A program made the translations under genes and the position numbers. Shown here piece after piece: positions 1 through 9,539 of a stretch of 64,000 nt of DNA (the first letter of the stretch is position 1; the number at the start of each line of letters is the position of its first letter). The notes under the pieces were generated by a model, which saw only the letters and a list, made by a program, of their open reading frames with translations, did no database searches and was not told the origin of the DNA. This stretch comes from Cristatella mucedo (Eukaryota > Bryozoa > Phylactolaemata > Cristatellidae): NCBI GenBank assembly GCA_009760855.2, contig WPIO01000044.1, positions 2,799,393 to 2,863,392 on the forward strand, in the 5' to 3' direction.

Positions 1-820
1 CCTTTCGGAGCCCTGGGACAAAAAAAATAATGATGTCCCCCTCCGTTCGTCAAAAACTGCGGCAAAATAGCTCCACAACAGAAGAAATGCAAAAAACACG
101 CTAACAGGCATATTGAGTCGAGAAAGTTGTATTAGCGGTAATAAATGTATTAACTGTAGTACAGGTATGTAACGCCTCAGGTTCGGCGGATTAGGCTTAA
201 CCTGCCGCTTACCTGGCGGCGTAACCTAGCGCCCAATGCAGTTCGGTGGGCGCGTCTAAGTGCAATAAGCAGGCCGCCACGAAACGAGCGTTTCTGGCGC
301 TGACCTACTTATCGTTACTAAAGGGGTTCGTGAGCCCGCGGCGTGAATTGGAAAGCGAGACACACAAATTGGTTATTTTAATGAGCCTAATTCGCAAGCG
401 CACAAAGTCGCTGCGCGTCTAGCTCAGCTTTATCTCCACACTCCTCACATGCTCTCAACAGCACAAGCACTCTTGCGGAGGGAATACGTCCCCGCTCTTA
501 GGCTACCTACGTCTATTGTGAGGAACGACCCAAATAGGACAGAGAGCCCGAACCGGAGCCTAGACCCTGACCGGAGAACTAGGGCTCCACTTCCACCTTA
601 CGGCAGGAATACCTCATGCTCTACGCCAAGCACTCTTGGCGAGACCAAGTGCACGCGCACACACACGAAACACGGAAGAAACATAAAAATGCGAGCACGG
701 GCGCTATACGACCATATTCGGTGGCGTCCACTGAATCCTCCTGGTGCTGTCTCGTTCGCCGGCGAACAGCCCACCCTCCTCCCTCGCTTTCAGATAAACG
801 AATCTGGCAACTAATAATAA
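1..820. other. Unassigned sequence
   Basis: I see no convincing gene here. Short open frames at 449-867 lie on both strands and lack protein-like composition or splice borders. The stretch ends where a tRNA-derived SINE starts. Confidence 0.5.
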
Positions 821-965
821 GCTGGTTTGGTCTAGCGGTTAAGGTGCTCGCCCCGACCAAGGTCTGACTGAGGTCGTGGGCTCGAGCCCCGAGGCATATG
901 TGAAGCGCCTGAATAGAGATTAAGTTCTCTTGGGGCGCTATATAAATGAATTATATATTTATATA
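821..965 (+). mobile_element. tRNA-derived SINE family 1, copy a
   Basis: The head reads like a tRNA: an A-box-like stretch (GGTCTAGCGGTTAAGG) is followed by a B box in GGGCTCGAGCCCC, as in RNA polymerase III internal promoters. The 3' part (903-948) contains AAGCGCCT, AGAGATTAAGTTCTCT and GGGGCGCT. This is nearly the 3' hairpin of LINE family A in this window, so the SINE probably uses that LINE's reverse transcriptase. It abuts an antisense LINE A 3' end. The unrelated tail and five dispersed copies make a functional tRNA gene unlikely. Confidence 0.8.
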
Positions 966-1318
966 ATAATAATGCACTTGATAAAACGCCCTCAGAGAAC
1001 TCAATCTCTCTCTCTCTATGCGCTTTACATTTGCTGCAAAGAGAAATGCAATTGAATGGTAAGTAAAATCATGCTTGATAAACAAACAAAATGAATAACA
1101 TGGTTAGGGGTGACATGCACAGGGTCAGCATGCAATTGTGGTTACTGGCAGCATGCACAGTGTCAGGACGCATAAGCACATCAAGGACGAATCACAGGGA
1201 CCCACTAAATGCTGTCCTAAATAGGTGTCTTTTTAAGTTTCTTTTAAATGTGGTCAGGTCAGGGGATGTTCTGACGCTGGTCGGGAGGAAGTTCAAGGCT
1301 TTGGGAGCATAAGAACTA
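966..1318 (-). mobile_element. LINE family A (L2/CR1-like), 3' end
   Basis: This is the 5'-truncated 3' end of LINE family A in antisense. It starts with an ATT-type tail and the AGCGCC/GGCGCT hairpin, followed by the 3' UTR and the last codons of the reverse-transcriptase ORF (antisense of the [10 protein letters not shown]-type C-terminus seen at 24340-24369). The open frame at 1091-1312 on the plus strand is only the complement of this and is not a gene. Confidence 0.85.
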
Positions 1319-1744
1319 GTAGCGACGGCGTCGAGACGGAGCCGAAGATTAAGAAGATGCCCCTAGCGAGCGTCGCCCTAACTTGATATAACTAGCCGGG
1401 ACGATGGGGTTGACAGCCCAGCCAATATCAATCACCTCAGCGACCTCGGCGTCCCCTTGCTCACAGCTTGAGTATGCAGATGCTGTTCACCCACTTCTTT
1501 TTTTCTCATGGAAACCGTCCAGAAAATCTAGAATGGCTGGCGGCGACATCGACCTTGGGCAAGCGTTGCTCTATTCACGAATTGCTAGCAGGAACTATAG
1601 GGTTGAAACTCCAGCCAATATCAATCACCTCTGCGTCCTCTTGCTCTAGGACAGAGATGTTTCCTGCTGAGCAATTCTCGTGCGCTCTAAAACTTAGTCC
1701 GGCCGGCGCTGTGCTACAGGTACAAGGTAGCTATCACAGCTTTA
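1319..1744. repeat. Diverged ~200-bp tandem duplication
   Basis: The segment around 1414-1440 (CCAGCCAATATCAATCACCT) recurs at about 1613-1633, with similar flanks (GGGTTGA before; CC-rich, TTGCTC-containing sequence after). The period is close to 200 bp. No protein is recognisable. Confidence 0.5.
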
Positions 1745-2604
1745 ACTTAGGCGAATGTTTCTGGCATTGAAAGTAAAAGACTGGTCTATTACAGTTTGAG
1801 AGTCAATATTCTCCCGTGTTTCTTTCTCAGTGCATAACAAGGCCAAATCAGAGAGTCGATCTTGCCCCATCGATCCTCTCAAATAAGACATGATTATCTT
1901 TAGCTTGCTAATGGAACGTTAATAACGGGCAACTGACACCGCTATGGTGAGAGTAACTTGCAAAGCAACTTTCAGATTAGGAAATACATCTTCTCCATAA
2001 CTGACAATGAAAGACATGAGCTCCAGTGATGTCTTTAGTGCCGAGTTGCAACGTGTGGCAGGAAGCATTTTAAAGTCACATATTTTACCGTAAAGCTCTG
2101 TTCCATCAACGTCTGAATGATAGAGGACTCTAAGATTTAGATATTTCTAGTGGAGTATGGTCTGGCCAAATGTCTTCATAAGCTCTCCGACTTTCAGCAA
2201 GAAACCAAATTTGGCATCAATATCTTTGAGCCGGAAACCTAGTAGTAATTTCTGGTCGGAGTTAGTCTATGCTGTCCTTAATGATCCTCGAAATCTCCTC
2301 TTCTGCCGCGAGACCAACATACCCAGGCATCTGTGGCCTACGGCGGACTATTTGTTCAACTGTCACTTTCAATGATTCACATCTCCTTTTGGAATCCAGT
2401 ATTCATTATTAATATTGGTCTCCTCGAAGTCTTGACAACTCAATCTCAAGAGAGTGAAATTCACAAGAGGTGCCTTTAAAGTTCATTTTTGGATCCTGCA
2501 GTTTTTTCTGAACACGGTCAATCTTCCTTAAGATGATGTACCAGAATGTCAACGGAGGCAAAATGTTAAAGTTCAAAATACAAGGTAGGAGGCTTTCGAT
2601 TCAC
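1745..2604 (-). pseudogene. hAT transposase relic, C-terminal half
   Basis: The minus strand encodes a degraded hAT transposase of the ZMYM/TTF-type group common in animals. Visible in order are a middle segment with KLQDPKMNFKGTS (about 2470-2510), a segment with HSDVDGTELY and FPNLKVALQVTLTIAVSVA, and the dimerisation region with KLKIIMSYLRGSMGQDRLSDLA near 1850-1920, quoted here only in part. Several stops and frame changes interrupt it, including one just before the SKLK motif. The N-terminal part continues at 3018-3385 beyond an inserted LTR-like repeat. Confidence 0.75.
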
Positions 2605-3015
2605 TTCTTGTTTCAAGTGTGTAGTCCGATTACATGCCGGCCGGTACAGCTCCTCTCCTAAACCGCTGGTGAACATGGGAGCATGGGAGCGTTGGAAGAA
2701 TCATCGAGAGGGGCCGGTGCACAGCTGTGGTCCGCCTGTGATGTGGCGTGGACACAGGCCGGTAACTCATTGGTGAACATATGGTGGATTCACCGTAAGA
2801 GTCGGCTGGTGCACAGCTGTGGTCCTCCTCGGATGAATCGTTGGGGTCGGCCAGGGCACAGCCGTGCTAGAGGAGAAGGGAGTCGAGTGGAAGAAGAGGG
2901 CAAAGGAAGTGGTGCATCCCTATGTTCCGTGTGTCGTGTAATAAACTGCTGGTGTTGGTAATCTGCCAGCGTTCTGCGTGCTGTGTGAACTGAACAACAA
3001 AGTGTTCCACGTGTG
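2605..3015 (+). mobile_element. LTR-like repeat Y, copy 1 (inside the hAT relic)
   Basis: A GC-richer block interrupts the hAT transposase. It begins near TGTAGTCCGATTACATGCCGG (2619) and has an AATAAA polyadenylation-type signal at about 2940 followed by CTGCTGGTGTTGG. A second copy at 29580-29835 shares GATGTGGCRTGG.CACAGGCCGGTAA, GGTGGATTCACC and the AATAAACTG.CGGTGTTGG end. The exact borders and target duplication are unclear, so LTR identity is inferred. Confidence 0.5.
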
Positions 3016-3017
3016 TC

Positions 3018-3385
3018 TTAAAATAGTTGCCTCAAAAGACCCACGAGACTGTCCAATCCATCATTGATAGCTTTCACAGCCTCCACTTTTGCACTCCACC
3101 TTGTTTTTGAATCACATTTGACAGTGATGGCTAAGTCTTTCTTCCGTTCTTCCCATTTCAGATTGGATGCTGAGAAGAATAAGTAGGTGCTCTCTACTGT
3201 TCCAGAAAAGATAATGACAACAGAATCTTGACTTGCAGCAGCAACTCCTGCCAGGTACAAGCTGTGGTTATCACAGTTTGCAAAAACTGTTTTCTCTTTT
3301 GCGGTAATATCTTTTGGAAACCTGACCAGTGGCCAGGCATGACTACTGCGTTGTCATAGCACAGTCCGTTAGGCATTGTCCGCTT
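3018..3385 (-). pseudogene. hAT transposase relic, catalytic-core part
   Basis: The minus strand encodes the upstream portion of the hAT transposase found at 1745-2604. Motifs are LCYDNAVVMPGHWSG (the conserved 'YDGA..M.G' region), then after a frame change SLYLAGVAAASQDSV, and CDSKTRWSAKVEAVKAI, which corresponds to the conserved 'TRW' segment. The frame from 3260 to 3018 is open for 80 codons. The two halves are separated by LTR-like repeat Y. The element's N-terminal zinc finger and terminal inverted repeats are not visible. Confidence 0.75.
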
Positions 3386-4050
3386 GCTCGCCTTTGACAC
3401 GACATAGCAGGCTGGGCTCGCCCTTGACACAACGCAGCCCGCCTGTGCAGGCAGGATAGGGTGATTGGACGGGGAGAGCAGTTGGAACGCGGACGGATGG
3501 GTGAACAGTGGTGTGCTTATTTCGCTGTGAGCGACAGTCGAATACTCGGTGGTTAAAGCCCCCTCAGTGTTTCTATGTTGTCGCGTGTGTGTCGCCAGAG
3601 CGTCAACCTACACTTTGTCCAAGTCTGTAATCATGTTTAGCTAGTTTTGCCAGCTATAGTCAAGTCCATTGAAATAAGGACTTGCTTGAAATCAATATTG
3701 ATATTCTCACATAAAAAAGTTGAAGAAAAAATAAGAAAAACTGTATTCTAGTGTATTGATATTAACCCCAGCGGAAGGAACGTTACCGTGCTGAACGACA
3801 GCACGGTTACTTGCCTTCCCGTAGAACTGGGCCCACACTCTGTCGCTGCGGCTCACAGCGTTGCTTACGCATAGTTTACGGAAGAGCATCCTGCACGAAG
3901 CTTTGATGGCAACGATATCAAGGCAGCATTCATTAACCGGGTACCAAGACGCAAGTGCTCTCACGACGGATGGAAGGACAGAAATTGACGACCGAAGGGA
4001 CTGGAAGTCACACACAACCCCTGCTTGTTTCGTGATCTTCTGATCTGTGG
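3386..4050. other. Unassigned, with a 30-bp imperfect tandem duplication and a hairpin
   Basis: GCTCGCCTTTGACACGACAT at about 3388 is repeated as a close variant 30 bp further on. A hairpin sits at 3782-3810 (GTTACCGTGCT, 7-nt loop, AGCACGGTTAC). I recognise no gene. The composition resembles an old LTR, but no second copy is present. Confidence 0.4.
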
Positions 4051-4890
4051 CTACGCCACGGCATCCTCGTCATTATCGAACGCTACCGCCACGTCGATGA
4101 TTATTGAGATTGTCCCATCGTCGACGATGAGGTCCGGTGCAGTGAGCTGTTGCTCACCGCAGAAGATCGCGCCTTGCGTGGCCCGTATGGCGGGCACCAT
4201 CGGGCTGCAGTTCGAGAGCGTGTGTGGCAGCGTCTCTCTTTGCTCGGGGCAGCAACGGCATGCGGGCGACTCCGAGGAGTCGAAGCGGTGGTTCATGGCG
4301 AGCACCGGAAGCAGGTTCAGGTGGGCTTGGTGAACGAAGTGCCAGGCCTGAACGACAATTCGAGGCCGGTCATGAAGAAGTGGCTGTGCGTACCGAAGTG
4401 GTTAGTGAGGAGGGACCGGGACACTTTGCCCTGGTCGGGCTGGGCAGACACTGGGGGCGGACTCTCCGAAGGTAAGGCATGATGGTTACCACCTCAGCCG
4501 GTTTGAAGACGACGTCGGACAGAGCGTTATCACTTCAGGTGATCTCGAGCTCGGCCCCACAGAGTCTCGCGAGGCAGCGTAGCTTCCTCAGGCACTTTCG
4601 AGCGTCGGCCCAGAGTGATCTGGAGCCATCTCAGTTCCCAGTGGGCGTGCTGATGAGCTGACCACCGGTAAGGAACAGCGAGCGCTGCTTGTCGGTGATC
4701 GTAGCCGAGGCACACATCGCCTGTGTCGCCGGGTCTAGCCAATGCAAATCCATTTTGCTTTTGGCTTCCTTCAGCCTAGGCGCCCGGGGACATCTATCCG
4801 CCTGCCCACCCCGTATTATGCCTCTGGTCATTAGTAATTTCACGCGAACGCCTTCTTTATTACTTCGCAAGGTGTGGCGTGCTACTTATC
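4051..4890 (-). pseudogene. R2-type non-LTR reverse transcriptase relic, C-terminal region
   Basis: The minus strand carries the C-terminal region of an R2/NeSL-like non-LTR retrotransposon protein. The clearest piece is a CCHC zinc knuckle-like motif, CRCCPEQRETLPHTLSNC (about 4260-4207), followed by PDLIVDDGTISIIIDVAVAF. This matches the conserved post-knuckle 'PD(I/L)VV...V.IVDVTVPFE' region before the endonuclease. Upstream pieces (DKQRSLFLTGGQ near 4690; LLTNHFGTHSHFF near 4390) are in other frames. It is GC-rich and unlike LINE families A-C. Frameshifts show it is dead. Confidence 0.55.
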
Positions 4891-4899
4891 TAACCCTCT

Positions 4900-5490
4900 A
4901 ATAAGCGAGGTTTGTTAGTTAGTCCGTTTGTTCGTCCTTATGTCACATTTACATCGAATCCTTTGCCACGTTTTTATAGTCATTCAGCGAGGGTACAGCA
5001 AAGATGAGTGCTACAAACGGTTAGAGAAAGTGATGATTTAATAATTTTACAAAAGTAATCATATTTAAAATTGGATAACGAAGTGATAGAAACGCCGCCA
5101 TGGCATTCCAGCAACTTGAGCTCTTATGCACTTTTTCGAGCGGCGGCGGCAGAGGGACGAAGGAGAATGATTAACGACTTCCGCCCCACAGACGCATTGT
5201 GGACATTATGACGACGGCTGTATAATAGGCAGGCGACGCAAGCGGGCGAGCGACAGGAAAATCAACACCTTCCTGCTGAAGGCTCAAACCGGTTTAAACC
5301 GGTTCTCGTTTCTGTCGGCACTTCCGTGCTCGCGTCACTCGGACCGGTTTAAACTGTTTTTAGGCCATCAATTGCTACGTGATGAATTTTCCATCTTCTT
5401 AGTAATCCATCAACACCTGCTTAAGCGAAGTTAGAGAACACTTACTTCTCACTATTTTTAAATTAAAGAAACTTTATTCTTACTGCATAA
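4900..5490. other. Unassigned; contains a perfect 18-bp palindrome
   Basis: No gene is recognised. AACCGGTTTAAACCGGTT at 5287-5304 is a perfect palindrome made of two AACCGGTT blocks, and a diverged ACCGGTTTAAACTG follows near 5343. A 24-codon frame with a strong Kozak context starts at 5100, but nothing else supports it. Confidence 0.5.
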
Positions 5491-5496
5491 GGGCTC

Positions 5497-5847
5497 AGAA
5501 GCGTGCAAATTGCATGGTATGATGGGCGATACAATGAATACGCAAATAGGATTAGAGACTTGGTTCCTAAGAAAACTGGTGTAAAACCAAAGTATCCATT
5601 TTCTAATGTTCAGTTGAATTTCTTGATAAATCCGTTACACAGTATTACAACGACTGATTCTGCTGCAAATATGAAAACGCCTGCTTGGCGTGTCTATAGA
5701 ATTCCTACTTATGAAAAAGAAATTAAGGGATTGGGTAGAAATAACTACAGCGGTTGGTTCTTGGGTCGTGGAAGTAGTGACGGGGGTGATGCTATGCATG
5801 ATTGTAGTGGTTTTCCAGATAGCGACATCGACTTTGATTTATTGTGA
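5497..5847 (+). pseudogene. Unassigned ORF upstream of the Polinton-type polymerase fragment
   Basis: An open frame of about 115 codons in an AT-rich island whose codon use differs from the LINEs around it. It contains VQLNFLINPLHSITTTDS and a C-terminal Gly/Asp-rich tail ending DSDIDFDLL. I do not recognise the family. It lies just upstream of, and on the same strand as, the polymerase N-terminal fragment at 5955-6533, so it may be a neighbouring gene of the same element. No signal peptide or membrane segment is seen. The start at 5503 is the first ATG; the frame is open slightly further upstream. Confidence 0.35.
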
Positions 5848-5954
5848 AGTAGAAGTTCACCTAACTTGATCGCCATAATTACAAGTACGCTGCCTAGATG
5901 GCGATGCATATACGAATTTATGCTTAAAATAATGACGAGTTCGATACGACGCCA

Positions 5955-6069
5955 ACTGAGGGTGTTCAGACTTATTTGAATAAGGTTTCACCGTTTCCAT
6001 CAGCAATAGAGCGCCAGTTAAGATTTATTTGAGTAGAAGCTTAAGCTCAATGGACTGAGAATGGATCTG
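5955..6069 (+). pseudogene. polB: Protein-primed family B DNA polymerase, N-terminal piece 1 (Polinton-type)
   Basis: A short plus-strand remnant with SPFPSAIERQLRF and, after frame changes, an ENGSG segment. In DNA polymerases of the Polinton/adintovirus group, an 'NGSGW' element precedes the 'GSSY..LP..L..K.A.INI.N' element, which is found just beyond at 6367. A LINE A 3' end (6070-6314) separates the two. It is short and degraded; the call depends mainly on the next piece. Confidence 0.4.
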
Positions 6070-6314
6070 GATTGAATATCATAATAAGAATAATAATAAC
6101 AATAATTCACTTGATAAAGCGCCCTCAGAGAACTTAATCTCTCTCTAGGCGCTTTACATTTGCTGTTAAGTGAAATGCCATTGAATGGTAAGTAAAATCA
6201 TGCTTAAAAAAAATAAACGAAATGAATAATATGGTTAGGGGTGACATGCACAGGGTCAGCATGCAAATGTGGTTAGTTGCAGCATGCACAGTGTCAGCAC
6301 GCATAAGCACATCA
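6070..6314 (-). mobile_element. LINE family A 3' end, inserted in the polymerase remnant
   Basis: Antisense 3' UTR of LINE A with an impure AAT-type tail (6070-6105), the CGCCCTCAGAGAACTTAATCTC hairpin region (in part) and the CATGCACAGGGTCAGCATGC stretch. It is cut off near 6314 after CGCATAAGCACATCA. It splits the N-terminal polymerase remnant. Confidence 0.85.
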
Positions 6315-6533
6315 TAGCTATTGATGCTTTGTATCAGCCAAGTTATCAGCTTTTTATTCTCAAGCTGGCTTCAGTTATATTCTATTACCAAAGGAACTTG
6401 ACAATAAGAGAGCTGTTATAAATATAAATAATGAATGGGATCATTTATGTACTCTTTGGTGTGTCCTGAGAGGTATGAATGAGTAAAAGTCCTGCAGAGT
6501 CTACAGCAGATCTGAAAGTGCTGCTTAATACTA
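6315..6533 (+). pseudogene. polB: Family B DNA polymerase, N-terminal piece 2 (Polinton-type)
   Basis: The plus-strand frame at 6367-6486 is open for 39 codons. It carries GFSYILLPKELDNKRAVINI followed by an acidic residue, HLCTLWCVL. This matches the conserved N-terminal block ('sY..LP..l..KkA.INi.N.D..CFlwsvl') of protein-primed DNA polymerases from Polintons and relatives. A stop follows at 6487, and the fragment ends where a long antisense LINE A copy begins at 6534. The downstream polymerase domains are not adjacent; they lie on the opposite strand from 22.9 kb leftward. The gene is dead. Confidence 0.65.
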
Positions 6534-8345
6534 CTTATAATAATAATATTGCACTTGATAAAGCGCCCTCAGAGAACTTAATCTCTTTCTAGGCGCTTTA
6601 CATTTGCTGCAAAGTGATACGCAATAGAATAGTAAGTAAAATCATGCTTGAAAAACAAACAAAATGAATAACATGGTTAGGGGTTACATGCACTGGGTCA
6701 GCATGCAAATGTGGTTAGTGGCAGCATGAACAGTGTCAGCACGCATAAGCACATCGAGGACGAATCACAAGGACCCACTAAATGCTGTCCTAAATAGGTA
6801 TGTTTTTAAGTTTCTTTTAAATGTGGTCAGGTCAGGGGATGTTCTGATGCAGGTCGGGAGGGAGTTCCAGGCTGTGGGAGCATACGAGCTAAATGCACGG
6901 TCTCCAAAGGATTTAAGGTTTGTACGAGGTATTTCTAGACTGTTGGATTCCGAAAAGCGAGTGGTACGATGCTTTGCCTGATGGGGTAGTATCTCTGAAA
7001 GATAGGCTGGAGCCATAGAATGAAGAGACCTAAAAGTGAGCGACAAAACCTTGAAGTCAATCCGTTGCTTGACCGGTAACCAGTGCAGGTCGGCGAGAAG
7101 TGGAGTAATGTGGCAACTGCGACGCTCACGACAGACAAGCGTAGCTGCAGAGTTTTGCACCAGCTGCAATCGCCTGATCGCACATGCTGGTAGGCCAGTA
7201 AGCAGTGAGTTGCAGAAGTCGAGACGAGATGTCACGAATGCATGGACCAACTTGGACGTGGTATCCTTATCTAAACAAGCCCTAATTTTAGCAATGTTAT
7301 GAAGCTGAAAATAGGCTGATTTGACTGTGGAGCTGATGTGGTCGTCTAACGAGAGGTCGCTTTGGAATATGACACCTAGATTTCGAGCTGATGCAACTGG
7401 AGATATGCTGGCAGAGCCAATTTTGAAAGTCAGCCTTTCCAATTTCTGAATAACACTAGGTTTGCCCATAACTAGTAAGTTAGTTTTTTATCATCGTTTA
7501 GTTTTAGAAAATTTGCTGCCATCCATGATCGGATGTCATCAATGCATGCAGCAAGTGAGTTGAGAGAATTTGAGGTGCTCGAAGGCTGGGAGGGATCAAA
7601 GCAAAGGTACAACTGAGTGTCATCCGCATAGAAGTGAAAGCCTAGATTGTGCTTGGCAATCACATCAGCAAGAGGGAGAGTATAAACGGTGAAAAGGACC
7701 GGACCTAGCACAGAGCCCTGAGGTACTCCATATTTTAGAGGTACTTCAGATGATCTTTGTCCATTCACGTCAACACTCTGGAGTCTCCCACTGAGATAAA
7801 ACCTGAACCACTGCAGAGCAGTGCCAGTGATGCCCAGGCGAGATGAGAGGCGCTCTAGAAGTACTTTGTGATCGATGGTATCAAAAGCTGCCGAAAGATC
7901 GAGCAAAACAAGAAGAGACACTCTACCCATGTCTGCATTCCTAAGTAGGTCGTTGTATACCCGAAGCAATGCTGACTCTGTGGAGTGATTAGCTCTAAAG
8001 CCAGACTGGAACTTACTAGCAAGGTGTGAGGTTTCGATATACGAGTTCAGCTGGTCTGCCACGACCCGTTCTAGTGTCTTTGATAGGAATGGTAGAAGGG
8101 AGACTGGGCGGTAGTTGCTTAAGTTCTCTTGGTCTAGTGTAGCTTTCTTGAGAAGTGGCCTGACTACAGCTTTTTTGAAAGGTGCTGGGACCTGACCTGA
8201 GGCTAATGACATATTAATGATGTTGGTTATGCATGGCAGCAGCAGATCAATGCAACGTAGGAGCAGGACAGTGGGAATAGGGTCCAGTGGACTTGTTGTC
8301 TTCTTTGATTGAGATACGAGCTTAGATACTGGTGTATTCACATAA
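6534..8345 (-). mobile_element. LINE family A, long 5'-truncated copy (left arm of inverted pair)
   Basis: An antisense L2/CR1-like LINE with an AAT-type tail, 3' hairpin, 3' UTR, and reverse transcriptase in two frames: 8356-7472 (294 codons, containing the palm motifs [11 protein letters not shown] and [12 protein letters not shown]) and 7469-6765 (234 codons, C-terminal domain ending FRTAFSGSL). They would be one ORF but for two extra T in a T run near 7483-7488. Compared with the copy at 22895-24610, the translated products look identical over the shared part, and this copy extends about 110 bp further 5'. The endonuclease domain is missing. Confidence 0.92.
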
Positions 8346-9060
8346 ATAAACTTCACTCTTTCAAGATGAATTTTTTTATATTATTCTTCTTTAGTGCATA
8401 TCGTTGGATTTAGAGTTACACTTCATTCTTATATTTAGCGCTACTAATGGTGAGTTTCTTAACATCCATTCTATATCGACTCTCTAATATTTGTATGTCT
8501 TTAAAGATTTTTTTATTCGTTAAATTATAAAGCTAATCCACTATGATCCGTGAACCACACTCTAATAGAATTTAAAGAAGATAAAACGTGATATTCAAGA
8601 AATTTAGGTTCGTAAGCCATCAATTCACCTGGACCGAAATTTAAAAACCTTCCCAATATTTGAGTTTTGAGTTCCGTGGCTATAACTCGCAAAGTTTTCT
8701 ATCATATCCCAATGCACCATAATCATGCTGGTAGAACCTACAGAGAAAATAGTTTCAGAATACGTTTTAGTTTTCGCACCACATCTAAAAACATTTGTGG
8801 TGTAGGGATAAAAAGTAGAAAGGTTTGCATTCGTATAAGCTTCAGCCGTCAATACTAAAATTGGATTGATCTTTGATTTACTAGGTAGGTACTTCCAGGT
8901 GGAAGAGTGGTCCATCCTTTCAACGTTGCAGTATCAGCACCAATTTGTAACTTTTCAGTGCTTCCACTTTGCGTAACACCGTTATTGATAGTATCTATAA
9001 CACACGTTGACCAAACTTAATCCATAAACGCTGAATAATTACCAGGTCTCAATGCATAAC
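8346..9060 (-). pseudogene. Unassigned Polinton-island gene with beta-rich, structural-protein-like composition
   Basis: Minus-strand reading gives pieces with RPGNYSAFMD, SGSTEKLQIGADTATLKGW and TTLPPGSTYL, then a 96-codon frame (8915-8625) rich in Ser/Thr/Tyr, and further down NKKIFKDIQILESRYRMD. Frame changes interrupt it. The composition would suit a capsid or other virion-type protein, but I do not recognise the family and assign no function. It lies in the same AT-rich island as the protease remnant. LINE A cuts it off at 8345. Confidence 0.3.
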
Positions 9061-9286
9061 TCGCTCAGATTCTCCTGACCATCTACAAGTAAAAGTATTG
9101 TTAACATCTGCATTATACTTAAGATAATTAAGATAAGATAATTATACCCTGAAAATTATTTCAGAGAAATCTTTGCTGATCCATTTATCTTTATATGTAG
9201 ACTTAAAGTTGAAGAGATACTTGATCATTTACCAGATAATGATAACGTGACATCTTTAGATACAGTATTGATACTTTTTGAGTATG

Positions 9287-9508
9287 TCACCGACAATTGT
9301 GTACATCTAAAAAATACTCTTTGCAAATCTCCAATAGTCTTCTATTTATATCCAATATAATTTTATTTGGACTTTTCCTAACGTCACCTATGCAATCTAC
9401 CGTAGAATAAATGAAATTGAGAACTTCTGTATTTTCAGAAACGAGTTCCTTAATCCATAAAACGAATTTATATTCCACATCTTCATAATTTTTGAATAAC
9501 ATTGGCAA
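9287..9508 (-). pseudogene. Unassigned ORF in the Polinton island
   Basis: A 73-codon minus-strand frame containing KNYEDVEYKFVLWIKELVSE and a basic C-terminal half with IILDINRRLLEICKEYF. No known domain is recognised. It follows the 9540-10440 remnant on the same strand and may be the continuation of that product or a separate gene. Confidence 0.3.
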
Positions 9509-9539
9509 GTATATGCATCTTCTTCAACTTTCCTTCTTT

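Noticed and set aside
821-965. tRNA gene (also at 38958, 41618, 43812, 52222, 50498)
   Set aside because: A and B boxes are present, but the heads do not close into a tRNA and all copies carry the same SINE body and tail.
5100-5174. Small ORF with an ideal Kozak context (GCCGCCATGG)
   Set aside because: Only 24 codons, with no splice donor or similarity to support it.
7036-7302. 88-codon plus-strand frame (and matches at 17184, 23832, 61327)
   Set aside because: It is the exact complement of the LINE A reverse transcriptase C-terminal region and recurs only because the LINE recurs.
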